A stretch of DNA of 8,416 nucleotides from Hyphomicrobiales bacterium. GTDB lineage: Bacteria > Pseudomonadota > Alphaproteobacteria > Rhizobiales > Xanthobacteraceae. Positions 1 through 7,110 of the stretch are shown here, piece by piece (position 1 is the first letter of the stretch; every line of letters begins with the position of its first letter). The position numbers were made by a program, and so were the translations under genes. The DNA lies in contig JAFKKQ010000052.1 in NCBI GenBank assembly GCA_017304505.1, forward strand, positions 1 through 8,416, written 5' to 3'. The notes below the pieces were generated by a model. The model had not been told where the DNA came from. It ran no database searches and saw only the letters and a list, made by a program, of their open reading frames with translations.

Positions 1-2234
<2,234 letters not shown>

Positions 2235-2274
2235 TACTCCGGGCCTTTGCCTTGGGAATGGGACTTAGGTTCGT

Positions 2275-2305
2275 GATCGCGGGTCGGACCTTTCCGCCCG
2301 CGATT
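2275..2305 (+). terminator. Hairpin after carB, possible weak terminator
   Basis: Bases 2276-2283 (ATCGCGGG) pair perfectly with 2297-2304 (CCCGCGAT). After a single unpaired T, CGGA (2285-2288) pairs with TCCG (2293-2296) around a 4-base loop, giving a 12-bp stem in all. It starts about 40 nt past the carB stop. There is no clear U-tract (TGGAATTTA follows), so it may attenuate transcription or protect a 3' end rather than fully terminate. The pairing is seen; the role is inferred. Confidence 0.5.
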
Positions 2306-2345
2306 GGAATTTATGCCCCACGACGGAATAAAGGATTGAGGAGTT

Positions 2346-2819
2346 ATGGAAAAGATTCCTATGACCGCGGCGGGCTACACCGTGCTTGAGAACGATCTCA
2401 AGCACCGCCAGCAGGTCGAACGGCCACGGATCATCCAGCAGATCACGGACGCGCGCACCCACGGCGACCTGTCCGAGAACGCGGAGTATCACGCCGCAAA
2501 GGAGCAGCAGTCGCTGAACGAGGGCGCCATCGCCGAGCTTGAGGACAAGCTCGCGCGCGCCGAGGTGATCGACGTTTCCAAACTGTCCGGCGACACCATC
2601 AAGTTCGGCGCGACCGTCACCTTGATCGACGAAGACACCGACAAGAAGCACGTCTGGCAGATCGTCGGCGAGCCCGAGGCGGACGCCAAGGCGGGCAAGA
2701 TTTCGATCACGTCACCGATCGCGCGGGCTCTCATCAACAAGAAGAAGGGCGAATCCGTTGAGGTCGTGACTCCGGGCGGCGCCAAGGCCTACGAGGTCAC
2801 CAAGATCGAGTGGAAGTAG
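2346..2819 (+). CDS. greA: Transcription elongation factor GreA
   Basis: A 157-residue protein, the usual GreA length. GreA enters the secondary channel of stalled, backtracked RNA polymerase and stimulates cleavage of the displaced RNA 3' end. The N-terminal antiparallel coiled coil (about residues 10-75) carries the tip motif [12 protein letters not shown], with the acidic pair Asp41 and Glu44 that coordinates the catalytic metal in the family. The C-terminal FKBP-like domain (about residues 80-157) ends [16 protein letters not shown] and [11 protein letters not shown], as usual. The ATG at 2346 gives the family-typical start [12 protein letters not shown] at 2331-2335 lies 10 nt upstream. 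The stronger GAGGAG at 2338-2343 is only 2 nt from this ATG, and the next in-frame ATG (2361) would be 17 nt from it, so 2346 is preferred. It lies 111 nt after carB, separated by a hairpin, and ends in its own strong hairpin. Confidence 0.97.
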   Translation: MEKIPMTAAGYTVLENDLKHRQQVERPRIIQQITDARTHGDLSENAEYHAAKEQQSLNEGAIAELEDKLARAEVIDVSKLSGDTIKFGATVTLIDEDTDKKHVWQIVGEPEADAKAGKISITSPIARALINKKKGESVEVVTPGGAKAYEVTKIEWK

Positions 2820-2862
2820 CGGCGCACGCCGCGTCTCGCCCAACGCATCAAGCTTTCGGATT

Positions 2863-2908
2863 AAACCGCGCCGCCGTTGACGGGTGACCCCGCACGGCGG
2901 CGCCGTTT
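2863..2908 (+). terminator. Rho-independent terminator of greA
   Basis: A 10-bp GC-rich stem (GCGCCGCCGT at 2868-2877 with ACGGCGGCGC at 2894-2903) is extended beyond one C/C mismatch by AAAC/GTTT (2863-2866 with 2905-2908), so the downstream arm ends in TTT. The 16-nt loop itself can form a small GGG/CCC hairpin (2882-2884 with 2888-2890). It begins 44 nt after the greA stop. The A-rich left flank could also let it work weakly on the - strand. Confidence 0.72.
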
Positions 2909-2927
2909 CGTGTGCGCGACAAAGGTG

Positions 2928-2958
2928 CTCGCAAAACAAGAAGCACCCCGCCTATGAT
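2928..2958 (+). promoter_or_regulatory. Weak candidate promoter of the substrate-binding protein gene
   Basis: TATGAT at 2953-2958 matches the sigma70-type -10 consensus at five of six positions. The best -35 candidate, CTCGCA at 2928-2933, is poor and the spacing (19 nt) is long. The position, just after the greA terminator and about 45-85 nt before the possible start codons, is sensible. This is a guess from consensus only. Confidence 0.22.
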
Positions 2959-3002
2959 GCCGCCTCACGCCATCCACGCCGGGATCGAAACGGCCGGATT
3001 GG

Positions 3003-4061
3003 ATGCCAAGCAAGGGCGCGGTCGACATGCACGCTTGTGATATGCACGCTTGGACCTCTCTCGTAACCTCCCGCCTCTCCGGCTCCATCGACAGGAGCCG
3101 ATCGCTGCACGTGCTGCTGGCGCTCGCCGTCGCGGGGCTGATCGCCACAAGCGCGGCGGCGCAGGATTATCCGGACCGGCCGATCCGCATGGTCGTGCCG
3201 ACGACCGGTGGATCGCCGACCGACGTGATGGCGAGGCTGGCGGCGCAGAGTCTTTCCACCACGATCGGCCAGCCGGTGGTGGTCGAGAACCGCCCCGGCG
3301 GCGGCGGCATCATCGGCACCCGCGCCGTCGTCAGCGCCGACCCCGATGGCTACACGCTGCTGTTCACCGAAGGCGCGAAACATCTGATGACCCCGGCGCT
3401 CTACGACAACGTCGGGTTCGATCCGGTGAAGGACCTGACGCCGGTGGCGACCGCCGGCGGCGGCGCCTTCGTTCTGGTGGTGGCACCCAGCGTGCCGGCC
3501 AAATCGGTGCAAGAGCTGGTCGCATACGCACGCTCCCACCCCGGCAAAATCAATTTCGGCTTCGGCCAAGGCACGCTGCCGCACATCCTCGGCGCATCGC
3601 TCAAGGTCATGAGCGGCGTCGACATTTCCAGCATTCCCTATAAAGGCGGTTCGCAAGCCGTGGCCGATATGCTCGGCGGCCGCATCCAGATGAATTTCGG
3701 CACCACCGCAACGCTGCTGCAGTTGATCCGGCAGGGCAAGCTGCGCGCGCTGGCCGTCACCGGCGAGACGTGCGACCGGGACTTGCCGGATGTGCCGACG
3801 ATGGCCGAAAGCGGCTTCCCGGCGCTTACGCTGCGTTATTGGATGGCGGCATGGGGACCGCCGCATCTTCCGCAGCCGATCGTCGAGAAGCTCAACGCCG
3901 CTGTCGTCGCCGGGTTGAAATCGCCGAAGCTTGCCGCCGGCATGGCGCGGGTCGGATTCGATACGATGCCGATCGAGGCCGCCAAGATGCCGGCTTTCGT
4001 CGCAGCCGAATCACCGAAATGGCTCGCCGTCGCCAAAAGCTCCGGCGTGAGGGGCAATTAG
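3003..4061 (+). CDS. TctC/Bug-family substrate-binding protein of a tripartite tricarboxylate transporter
   Basis: A 352-residue secreted protein. Residues 35-53 form a hydrophobic signal core (HVLLALAVAGLIATS) with a likely signal peptidase I site after SAAA, before QDYPDRPIRMVVP. That motif, VVENRPGGGGIIG, DPDGYTLLF, the PGKINFGFG segment and VPYKG-like IPYKGGSQAVADMLGGRI are hallmarks of the TctC/Bug family. Such proteins sit in the periplasm and bind carboxylates or similar small molecules for TctAB-type transporters; the ligand cannot be read from sequence. No tctA or tctB is adjacent, so it is an orphan, as is common for this family. The start is uncertain: ATG at 3003 has a very poor ribosome site and gives a long n-region; ATG at 3027 has AAGGG 10 nt upstream; ATG at 3042 also fits. 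The gene converges with, and overlaps by 4 nt, the regulator on the other strand. Confidence 0.9.
   Translation: MPSKGAVDMHACDMHAWTSLVTSRLSGSIDRSRSLHVLLALAVAGLIATSAAAQDYPDRPIRMVVPTTGGSPTDVMARLAAQSLSTTIGQPVVVENRPGGGGIIGTRAVVSADPDGYTLLFTEGAKHLMTPALYDNVGFDPVKDLTPVATAGGGAFVLVVAPSVPAKSVQELVAYARSHPGKINFGFGQGTLPHILGASLKVMSGVDISSIPYKGGSQAVADMLGGRIQMNFGTTATLLQLIRQGKLRALAVTGETCDRDLPDVPTMAESGFPALTLRYWMAAWGPPHLPQPIVEKLNAAVVAGLKSPKLAAGMARVGFDTMPIEAAKMPAFVAAESPKWLAVAKSSGVRGN
3027..3052 (+). repeat. Tandem 11-bp direct repeat spanning alternative start codons
   Basis: ATGCACGCTTG occurs at 3027-3037 and again at 3042-3052, a 15-nt period that keeps the reading frame. Each copy begins with an in-frame ATG and encodes Met-His-Ala. 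It looks like a small in-frame duplication in the n-region of the signal peptide. Confidence 0.8.
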
Positions 4062-4537
4062 AGCCTGTCCCGCAATTCCATCGGCACCATCGCGGCGTCC
4101 TTGGAGTTGCGCAGCGTCAGCGACGTCTTGACGTTGCGCACATGCGGCGCGCCGGTCAGTTCGCGAACGAAATCCTGAAAGGTCTTCAGATCCGGCGCCA
4201 CGCATTTGAGCACGAAGTCGATCTCGCCGGACAGCATCCAGCATTCGCGCACCAGCGGCTGACGGCGGACGAAATCCTCGAAGGCCTGTAATTCGGGCTC
4301 CGCCTGGCTGGTGAGGTGCACCATCGCAAACACAGTCACCTCGTAACCGAGCGCCTTCTCGTCGAGCAGAGCGCGATAGCCCTTGATGAAGCCCGCTTCC
4401 TCCAGCGCCCGCACCCGGCGAAGGCACGGCGGCGCCGAAATGCCGACCCGGCGCGCCAGTTCGACATTGGTCATGCGGCCGTCACCCTGCAGCTCCTTCA
4501 GGATCTTCCAGTCGATGGCATCGAGACGATCGGTCAC
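4058..4537 (-). CDS. Lrp/AsnC-family transcriptional regulator
   Basis: A 159-residue protein, the normal size for the feast/famine regulators, which form dimers to octamers and wrap DNA in response to amino acids or related ligands. The N-terminal winged helix-turn-helix covers about residues 4-65 (LDAIDWKILKELQGDGRM, then VELARRVGISAPPCLRRVRALEEAGFI split by the family's usual turn). The C-terminal RAM/effector domain covers about 66-145 and carries the LSGEIDFVLKC strand, which corresponds to the G-x-x-D region near the effector pocket. The start is GTG, supported by GGAGG on the - strand (4546-4542) only 4 nt away; no better upstream start exists. It is transcribed away from trxB. The stop codon interlocks with that of the converging binding-protein gene. 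Whether it is a global Lrp or a local AsnC-like regulator cannot be decided; control of itself and perhaps trxB is inferred from position. Confidence 0.93.
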   Translation of the reverse strand: MTDRLDAIDWKILKELQGDGRMTNVELARRVGISAPPCLRRVRALEEAGFIKGYRALLDEKALGYEVTVFAMVHLTSQAEPELQAFEDFVRRQPLVRECWMLSGEIDFVLKCVAPDLKTFQDFVRELTGAPHVRNVKTSLTLRNSKDAAMVPMELRDRL

Positions 4538-4584
4538 GGAACCTCCAGAACCGCTTAGGGACCAGATGCGATTTGCGGCTCTCT

Positions 4585-4612
4585 ATTATCCTGAAGCCGA
4601 GCCGGCGCGAAA
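4585..4612 (-). promoter_or_regulatory. Candidate promoter of the Lrp/AsnC-family gene
   Basis: Read on the - strand, GATAAT (4590-4585) resembles a -10 box (five of six). TTTCGC sits 16 nt upstream as a weak -35 at about 4612-4607. Transcription would start near 4578, giving a leader of about 40 nt before the GTG. The -35 region lies inside the 19-bp dyad described separately. Consensus match only. Confidence 0.35.
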
Positions 4613-4624
4613 CATTATTGCGCG
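4606..4624. promoter_or_regulatory. 19-bp dyad, possible operator of the Lrp/AsnC-family regulator
   Basis: CGCGAAACATTATTGCGCG has two-fold symmetry: CGCG arms at both ends and AA/TT, A/T pairs inside, with mismatches at a few inner positions. GC-rich arms around an AT-rich centre fit the general shape of Lrp/AsnC sites, and the element overlaps the likely -35 region of the regulator gene, a classic place for autorepression. The symmetry is seen; binding is inferred. Confidence 0.4.
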
Positions 4625-4667
4625 AACGTCCGGCCGGAACGGCGGGGCCCCCGATCCCCCCGAAGGG

Positions 4668-4683
4668 TTGCATATCTTGCATA
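4668..4683. repeat. Direct repeat TTGCATA x2 in the divergent intergenic region
   Basis: TTGCATA at 4668-4674 recurs at 4677-4683, with TC between, so the copies are 9 nt apart. It is about 110 nt upstream of the trxB start. Either copy could act as a weak -35 element (TTGCAT) or a protein-binding half-site; a poor -10-like TACATT lies at 4699-4704, 16 nt after the second copy. No firm role can be given. Confidence 0.4.
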
Positions 4684-4761
4684 GCTCGGCCGAAGTACTA
4701 CATTCTTATGTGGGGGAACGCTTTGGCCGCTGGATGAGGCCCGCCGTATTCCCTTTTACGC

Positions 4762-4779
4762 GGCAAATCGAAATTTGCC
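4762..4779. promoter_or_regulatory. Perfect inverted repeat just upstream of the trxB ribosome binding site
   Basis: GGCAAAT (4762-4768) and ATTTGCC (4773-4779) are exact reverse complements around a CGAA loop. The element ends 15 nt before the trxB ATG and 6 nt before its GAGGG ribosome site (4786-4790). It could be a DNA operator or a small 5'-UTR hairpin. A weak promoter-like pair (TTGGCC at 4723-4728, TATTCC at 4747-4752) would put the transcription start right beside it. The repeat is seen; the function is inferred. Confidence 0.5.
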
Positions 4780-4794
4780 CGGTTCGAGGGAACG

Positions 4795-5763
4795 ATGACC
4801 AAGACCACGCATACCAAGCTTGCGATTATCGGCTCAGGGCCCGCGGGTTATACGGCCGCAATCTATGCCGCCCGTGCGATGCTTGAGCCCGTGCTGATCC
4901 AAGGCATCCAGCCGGGCGGCCAGCTCACCATCACCACCGACGTGGAAAACTACCCCGGCTTCGCCGACGTCATCCAGGGTCCCTGGCTGATGGAGCAGAT
5001 GCAGAAGCAGGCGGAGCACGTCGGCACCCGCATCGTCACCGATCACGTCAACGATCTCGACCTGTCGCAACGGCCGTTCCGGCTGACCTGCGATACCGGC
5101 GACGTCTATATTGCCGACGCCGTGGTGCTCGCCACCGGCGCACAAGCACGCTGGCTCGACCTGCCCTGCGAGCAGAAGTTCAAAGGCTACGGCGTGTCCG
5201 CCTGCGCCACCTGCGATGGCTTCTTCTACAAGAACAAGGAGGTGCTGGTGATCGGCGGCGGCAACAGTGCCGTCGAGGAGGCGCTGTTCCTCACCAATTT
5301 CGCCTCCAAGGTCACCGTGGTTCACCGCCGCGACTCGTTCCGCGCGGAAAGGATCCTACAGGACCGTCTGTTCAAACATCCCAAGATCAACGTGATCTGG
5401 GATTCCGTGCTCGAGGACGTGACCGGCGACGAGAAGCCGCTCAAGGTGCGGGGTGCCGTGCTGCGCAACGTCAAGACCGGGACGAAGCAGGAGTTGCCCG
5501 CCGACGGCATCTTCATCGCCATCGGCCATTCGCCCTCGACCGACCTGGTCGCAGGAAAGATCAAGATGAAGCCGAACGGCTACGTCTGGACCGCGCCCTA
5601 TTCCACCGCCACGTCGGTGGCCGGCCTGTTTGCAGCCGGCGACGTCACCGACGACATCTATCGCCAGGCGGTGACGGCCGCGGGACTCGGCTGCATGGCG
5701 GCGCTCGAAGCCGAGCGCTTCCTCGCGCATCAAGGTGCGCAGCAACAACACGCCGCCGAATAA
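4795..5763 (+). CDS. trxB: Thioredoxin-disulfide reductase
   Basis: A 322-residue flavoprotein of the low-molecular-weight class, full length for the family. It uses NADPH to reduce oxidised thioredoxin in the cytoplasm through FAD and a redox-active disulfide. The FAD-binding GSGPAG motif is at residues 13-18 and PGGQLTITTDVENYPGF follows at about 40-56. The redox motif CATC with a following Asp is at 137-141, the NADPH-binding GGGNSA at 154-159, the NADPH phosphate-contacting HRRDSFRA at 177-184, and the second FAD motif AGDV at 281-284. The C-terminus ends in a short Gln/His/Ala-rich tail (GAQQQHAAE), which is probably unimportant. The start at 4795 is backed by GAGGG 4 nt upstream. It is divergent from the Lrp/AsnC-family gene and is followed after 7 nt by a LysR-type gene, implying a shared transcript. 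Confidence 0.97.
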   Translation: MTKTTHTKLAIIGSGPAGYTAAIYAARAMLEPVLIQGIQPGGQLTITTDVENYPGFADVIQGPWLMEQMQKQAEHVGTRIVTDHVNDLDLSQRPFRLTCDTGDVYIADAVVLATGAQARWLDLPCEQKFKGYGVSACATCDGFFYKNKEVLVIGGGNSAVEEALFLTNFASKVTVVHRRDSFRAERILQDRLFKHPKINVIWDSVLEDVTGDEKPLKVRGAVLRNVKTGTKQELPADGIFIAIGHSPSTDLVAGKIKMKPNGYVWTAPYSTATSVAGLFAAGDVTDDIYRQAVTAAGLGCMAALEAERFLAHQGAQQQHAAE

Positions 5764-5770
5764 AACCATC

Positions 5771-6679
5771 ATGGCCAGCAGCGGAATGGATTGGGACAAG
5801 CTGAAGGTTTTTCACGCGGCCGCGGAAGCCGGCAGCTTCACGCACGCCGGCGAACAGCTCGGCCTGTCGCAGTCGGCGGTGTCACGGCAGGTGAGCGCGC
5901 TGGAACAGGAGCTGTCGGTCTCGCTGTTTCACCGCCACGCGCGTGGACTGATCCTCACCGAGCAGGGCGAGCTGCTTTATCGCACCGCGCATGACGTCTT
6001 CATGAAGCTCGAGGCCGCGCGCGCCAAGCTCACCGACAGCCGCGAGAAGCCGCACGGCGAACTGAAGGTCACGACCACGCCCGGGATCGGCATTCACTGG
6101 CTGACGCCGCGGCTCGGCGAATTCCTCGACCTCTATCCCGACATCCGCATCACCCTCATCACCACCGAGGAGGAACTCGACCTCGCCATGCGCGAGGCCG
6201 ATGTCGCGATCCGCCTGCGCCAGCCGACGCAACCGGACCTGATCCAGCGCAAGCTGTTTTCCGTGCACTTTCACGCCTACGCCTCAGCCGAATACCTCAA
6301 GCGGGCCGGTACGCCGCGCACACCGGACGAGCTCGACAATCACCGCATCCTGATGCTCGGCGGCAGCACGGTGCCGGTGTACCTTCAGAACCGGAATTGG
6401 CTCGCCGAGATTGCGCGCACAGGCAAAGGCCCGCGCGTCCCCGGCCTGCTGATGAACAATGTGCTCGGGCTGGTGCGGGCATGTCAGCGTGGTCTCGGGA
6501 TTGCGCTGCTGCCGGATTATCTGATCGAAGACAACGCCGGCATGGTGCAGTTGTTCGGGGAAGAAGAAGGCCCCGCGCTCGATGCGTTCTTCGTCTATCC
6601 GGAAGAACTCAAATCGGTGGCGCGTGTGCAAGCCTTTCGCGATTTCCTGGTGAGCAACGCGCAGCGCTGGAGCTTCTGA
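5771..6679 (+). CDS. LysR-family transcriptional regulator
   Basis: A 302-residue protein from the ATG at 5771. The N-terminal winged helix-turn-helix (about residues 7-66; DWDKLKVFHAAAEAGSFT, QLGLSQSAVSRQVSALE, LFHRHARGLILTEQG) is typical of LysR-type regulators, followed by a linker helix and a periplasmic-binding-like effector domain from about residue 95 (GELKVTTTPGIG) to the end. It has only one cysteine (about residue 238), so it is not an OxyR-type disulfide sensor. The inducer is unknown. It follows trxB by 7 nt with no clear ribosome site, suggesting translational coupling. Alternative starts are GTG at 5735 inside trxB, preceded by AAG, and ATG at 5786, which would leave MDWDKLKVF as the N-terminus. 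Most LysR genes lie divergent from their target; this one appears co-transcribed with trxB, so a role in thioredoxin-related control is possible but unproven. Confidence 0.93.
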   Translation: MASSGMDWDKLKVFHAAAEAGSFTHAGEQLGLSQSAVSRQVSALEQELSVSLFHRHARGLILTEQGELLYRTAHDVFMKLEAARAKLTDSREKPHGELKVTTTPGIGIHWLTPRLGEFLDLYPDIRITLITTEEELDLAMREADVAIRLRQPTQPDLIQRKLFSVHFHAYASAEYLKRAGTPRTPDELDNHRILMLGGSTVPVYLQNRNWLAEIARTGKGPRVPGLLMNNVLGLVRACQRGLGIALLPDYLIEDNAGMVQLFGEEEGPALDAFFVYPEELKSVARVQAFRDFLVSNAQRWSF

Positions 6680-6701
6680 CGCCGCGCCACGTGCAGGCGT
6701 T

Positions 6702-6754
6702 GCATGGCTGACATGCCACCCTCGCTGCGGCAAAGTCCGCATGGCTGACATGCC
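6702..6754. repeat. Two copies of a 16-nt repeat with internal dyad
   Basis: GCATGGCTGACATGCC is found identically at 6702-6717 and 6739-6754, a 37-nt spacing. Each contains the inverted repeat GCATG-N5-CATGC. The bases after each copy also look related (CCCTCGCTGCGGCAAAGTCC against CCTTCCGCGTTGTGGGCAAG), so the true unit may be an imperfect tandem duplication of about 37-41 nt. It starts 23 nt after the LysR stop codon. Confidence 0.75.
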
Positions 6755-6829
6755 GCCTTCCGCGTTGTGGGCAAGGTTCGAGCGCCGCATTATGTCGTTG
6801 CGCTGTCGGCACTGGGTTGTCGCATCCCC

Positions 6830-6937
6830 CCAGATTAAGCCAGCCGGGTGTCGTCAGCCGTTCCCCTCTGGAAGGTGATCGCCGGCCGTCCCGCGTCGGC
6901 GAACTGAGCCGGGCCCGCAAGGGCCCGGCTTCTTGTT
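6830..6937 (+). ncRNA. Possible small RNA ending in the strong terminator (speculative)
   Basis: The sequence before the terminator can form nested pairs: GCCGG near 6842 with CCGGC near 6882, TCA/TGA and TTCC/GGAA around a CCTCT loop (about 6855-6879), and CGCCG/CGGCG (about 6881-6901). The terminator is more than 220 nt from the LysR stop, further than usual for that gene's own end. The 5' boundary is a guess. GC-rich DNA folds easily, so this is weak; it matches no RNA family I can name. Confidence 0.2.
6907..6937 (+). terminator. Rho-independent terminator, + strand
   Basis: A perfect 10-bp stem (AGCCGGGCCC at 6907-6916 with GGGCCCGGCT at 6921-6930) with a GCAA loop is followed by TTCTTGTT. 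It would end the trxB-LysR transcript, or a separate RNA, before the opposing msrP gene. Confidence 0.88.
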
Positions 6938-6961
6938 ATCGCCTGACTTTTCATCGCCGTT

Positions 6962-6993
6962 TTCAAAAACAAAACGCGGCCTGTACGGCCGCG
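6962..6993 (-). terminator. Rho-independent terminator of msrP, - strand
   Basis: CGCGGCC (6975-6981) pairs with GGCCGCG (6987-6993) around a 5-nt loop. On the - strand the stem is followed by TTTTGTTTTTG (6974 downward), a clear U-tract. It lies about 118 nt past the msrP stop codon, the first good - strand terminator after that gene. Confidence 0.88.
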
Positions 6994-7003
6994 CTTCGAT
7001 TCA

Positions 7004-7019
7004 AAATTTGCACAAATTT
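7004..7019. repeat. A/T-rich palindrome AAATTTG-CA-CAAATTT
   Basis: AAATTTG (7004-7010) and CAAATTT (7013-7019) are exact reverse complements separated by CA. It lies in the 3' untranslated part of msrP, just before its terminator on the - strand. It shares the CAAAT/ATTTG half-site with the inverted repeat ahead of trxB but in the opposite arrangement. No role is assigned. Confidence 0.4.
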
Positions 7020-7110
7020 CAGAACGCGATCCTATTCAAACGAATCAGATCAGGCTCCGGAATCCTCGCGCAAATCACGATCCATTTCGCTCGAAAACGC
7101 TATCGGCGAT

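Larger units (their letters stand above)
6680..7110. other. 431-nt intergenic region with repeats, candidate RNA and two opposed terminators
   Basis: No protein-coding frame here is convincing; the open frames are antisense extensions of neighbours with arginine/alanine-rich, unstructured translations. From left to right it holds two copies of a 16-nt dyad repeat (6702-6754), a GC-rich stretch that can fold (about 6830-6906), a strong + strand terminator (6907-6937), a strong - strand terminator (6962-6993), and an A/T-rich palindrome (7004-7019). No tRNA or rRNA signature is seen. Confidence 0.7.

Noticed and set aside
2304..2332. Promoter-like TTGGAA-N17-AATAAA ahead of greA
   Set aside because: Spacing is good, but transcription would start near 2339, inside or past the ribosome binding site and only a few bases before the ATG; coincidence is more likely.
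2952..3866. 304-codon open frame on the - strand over the binding-protein gene
   Set aside because: The + strand encodes a clear signal peptide and TctC-family motifs; the - strand translation is low-complexity His/Arg/Ala sequence without a family.
4640..4668. Run of G and C blocks (GGGGCCCCC, CCCCCC) and the palindrome TCCGGCCGGA nearby
   Set aside because: Short symmetric G/C blocks are expected by chance in this base composition; nothing else marks them as a site.
6772..6790. GGTTCGAG resembling a tRNA T-loop
   Set aside because: The flanks do not form a T-stem and no acceptor or anticodon stem can be built around it.
6806..6860. Fragments resembling a cobalamin riboswitch 3' end (GCACTGG, AAGCCAG)
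   Set aside because: The conserved B12-box order and the upstream core are missing, and no cobalamin-related gene follows on the + strand.
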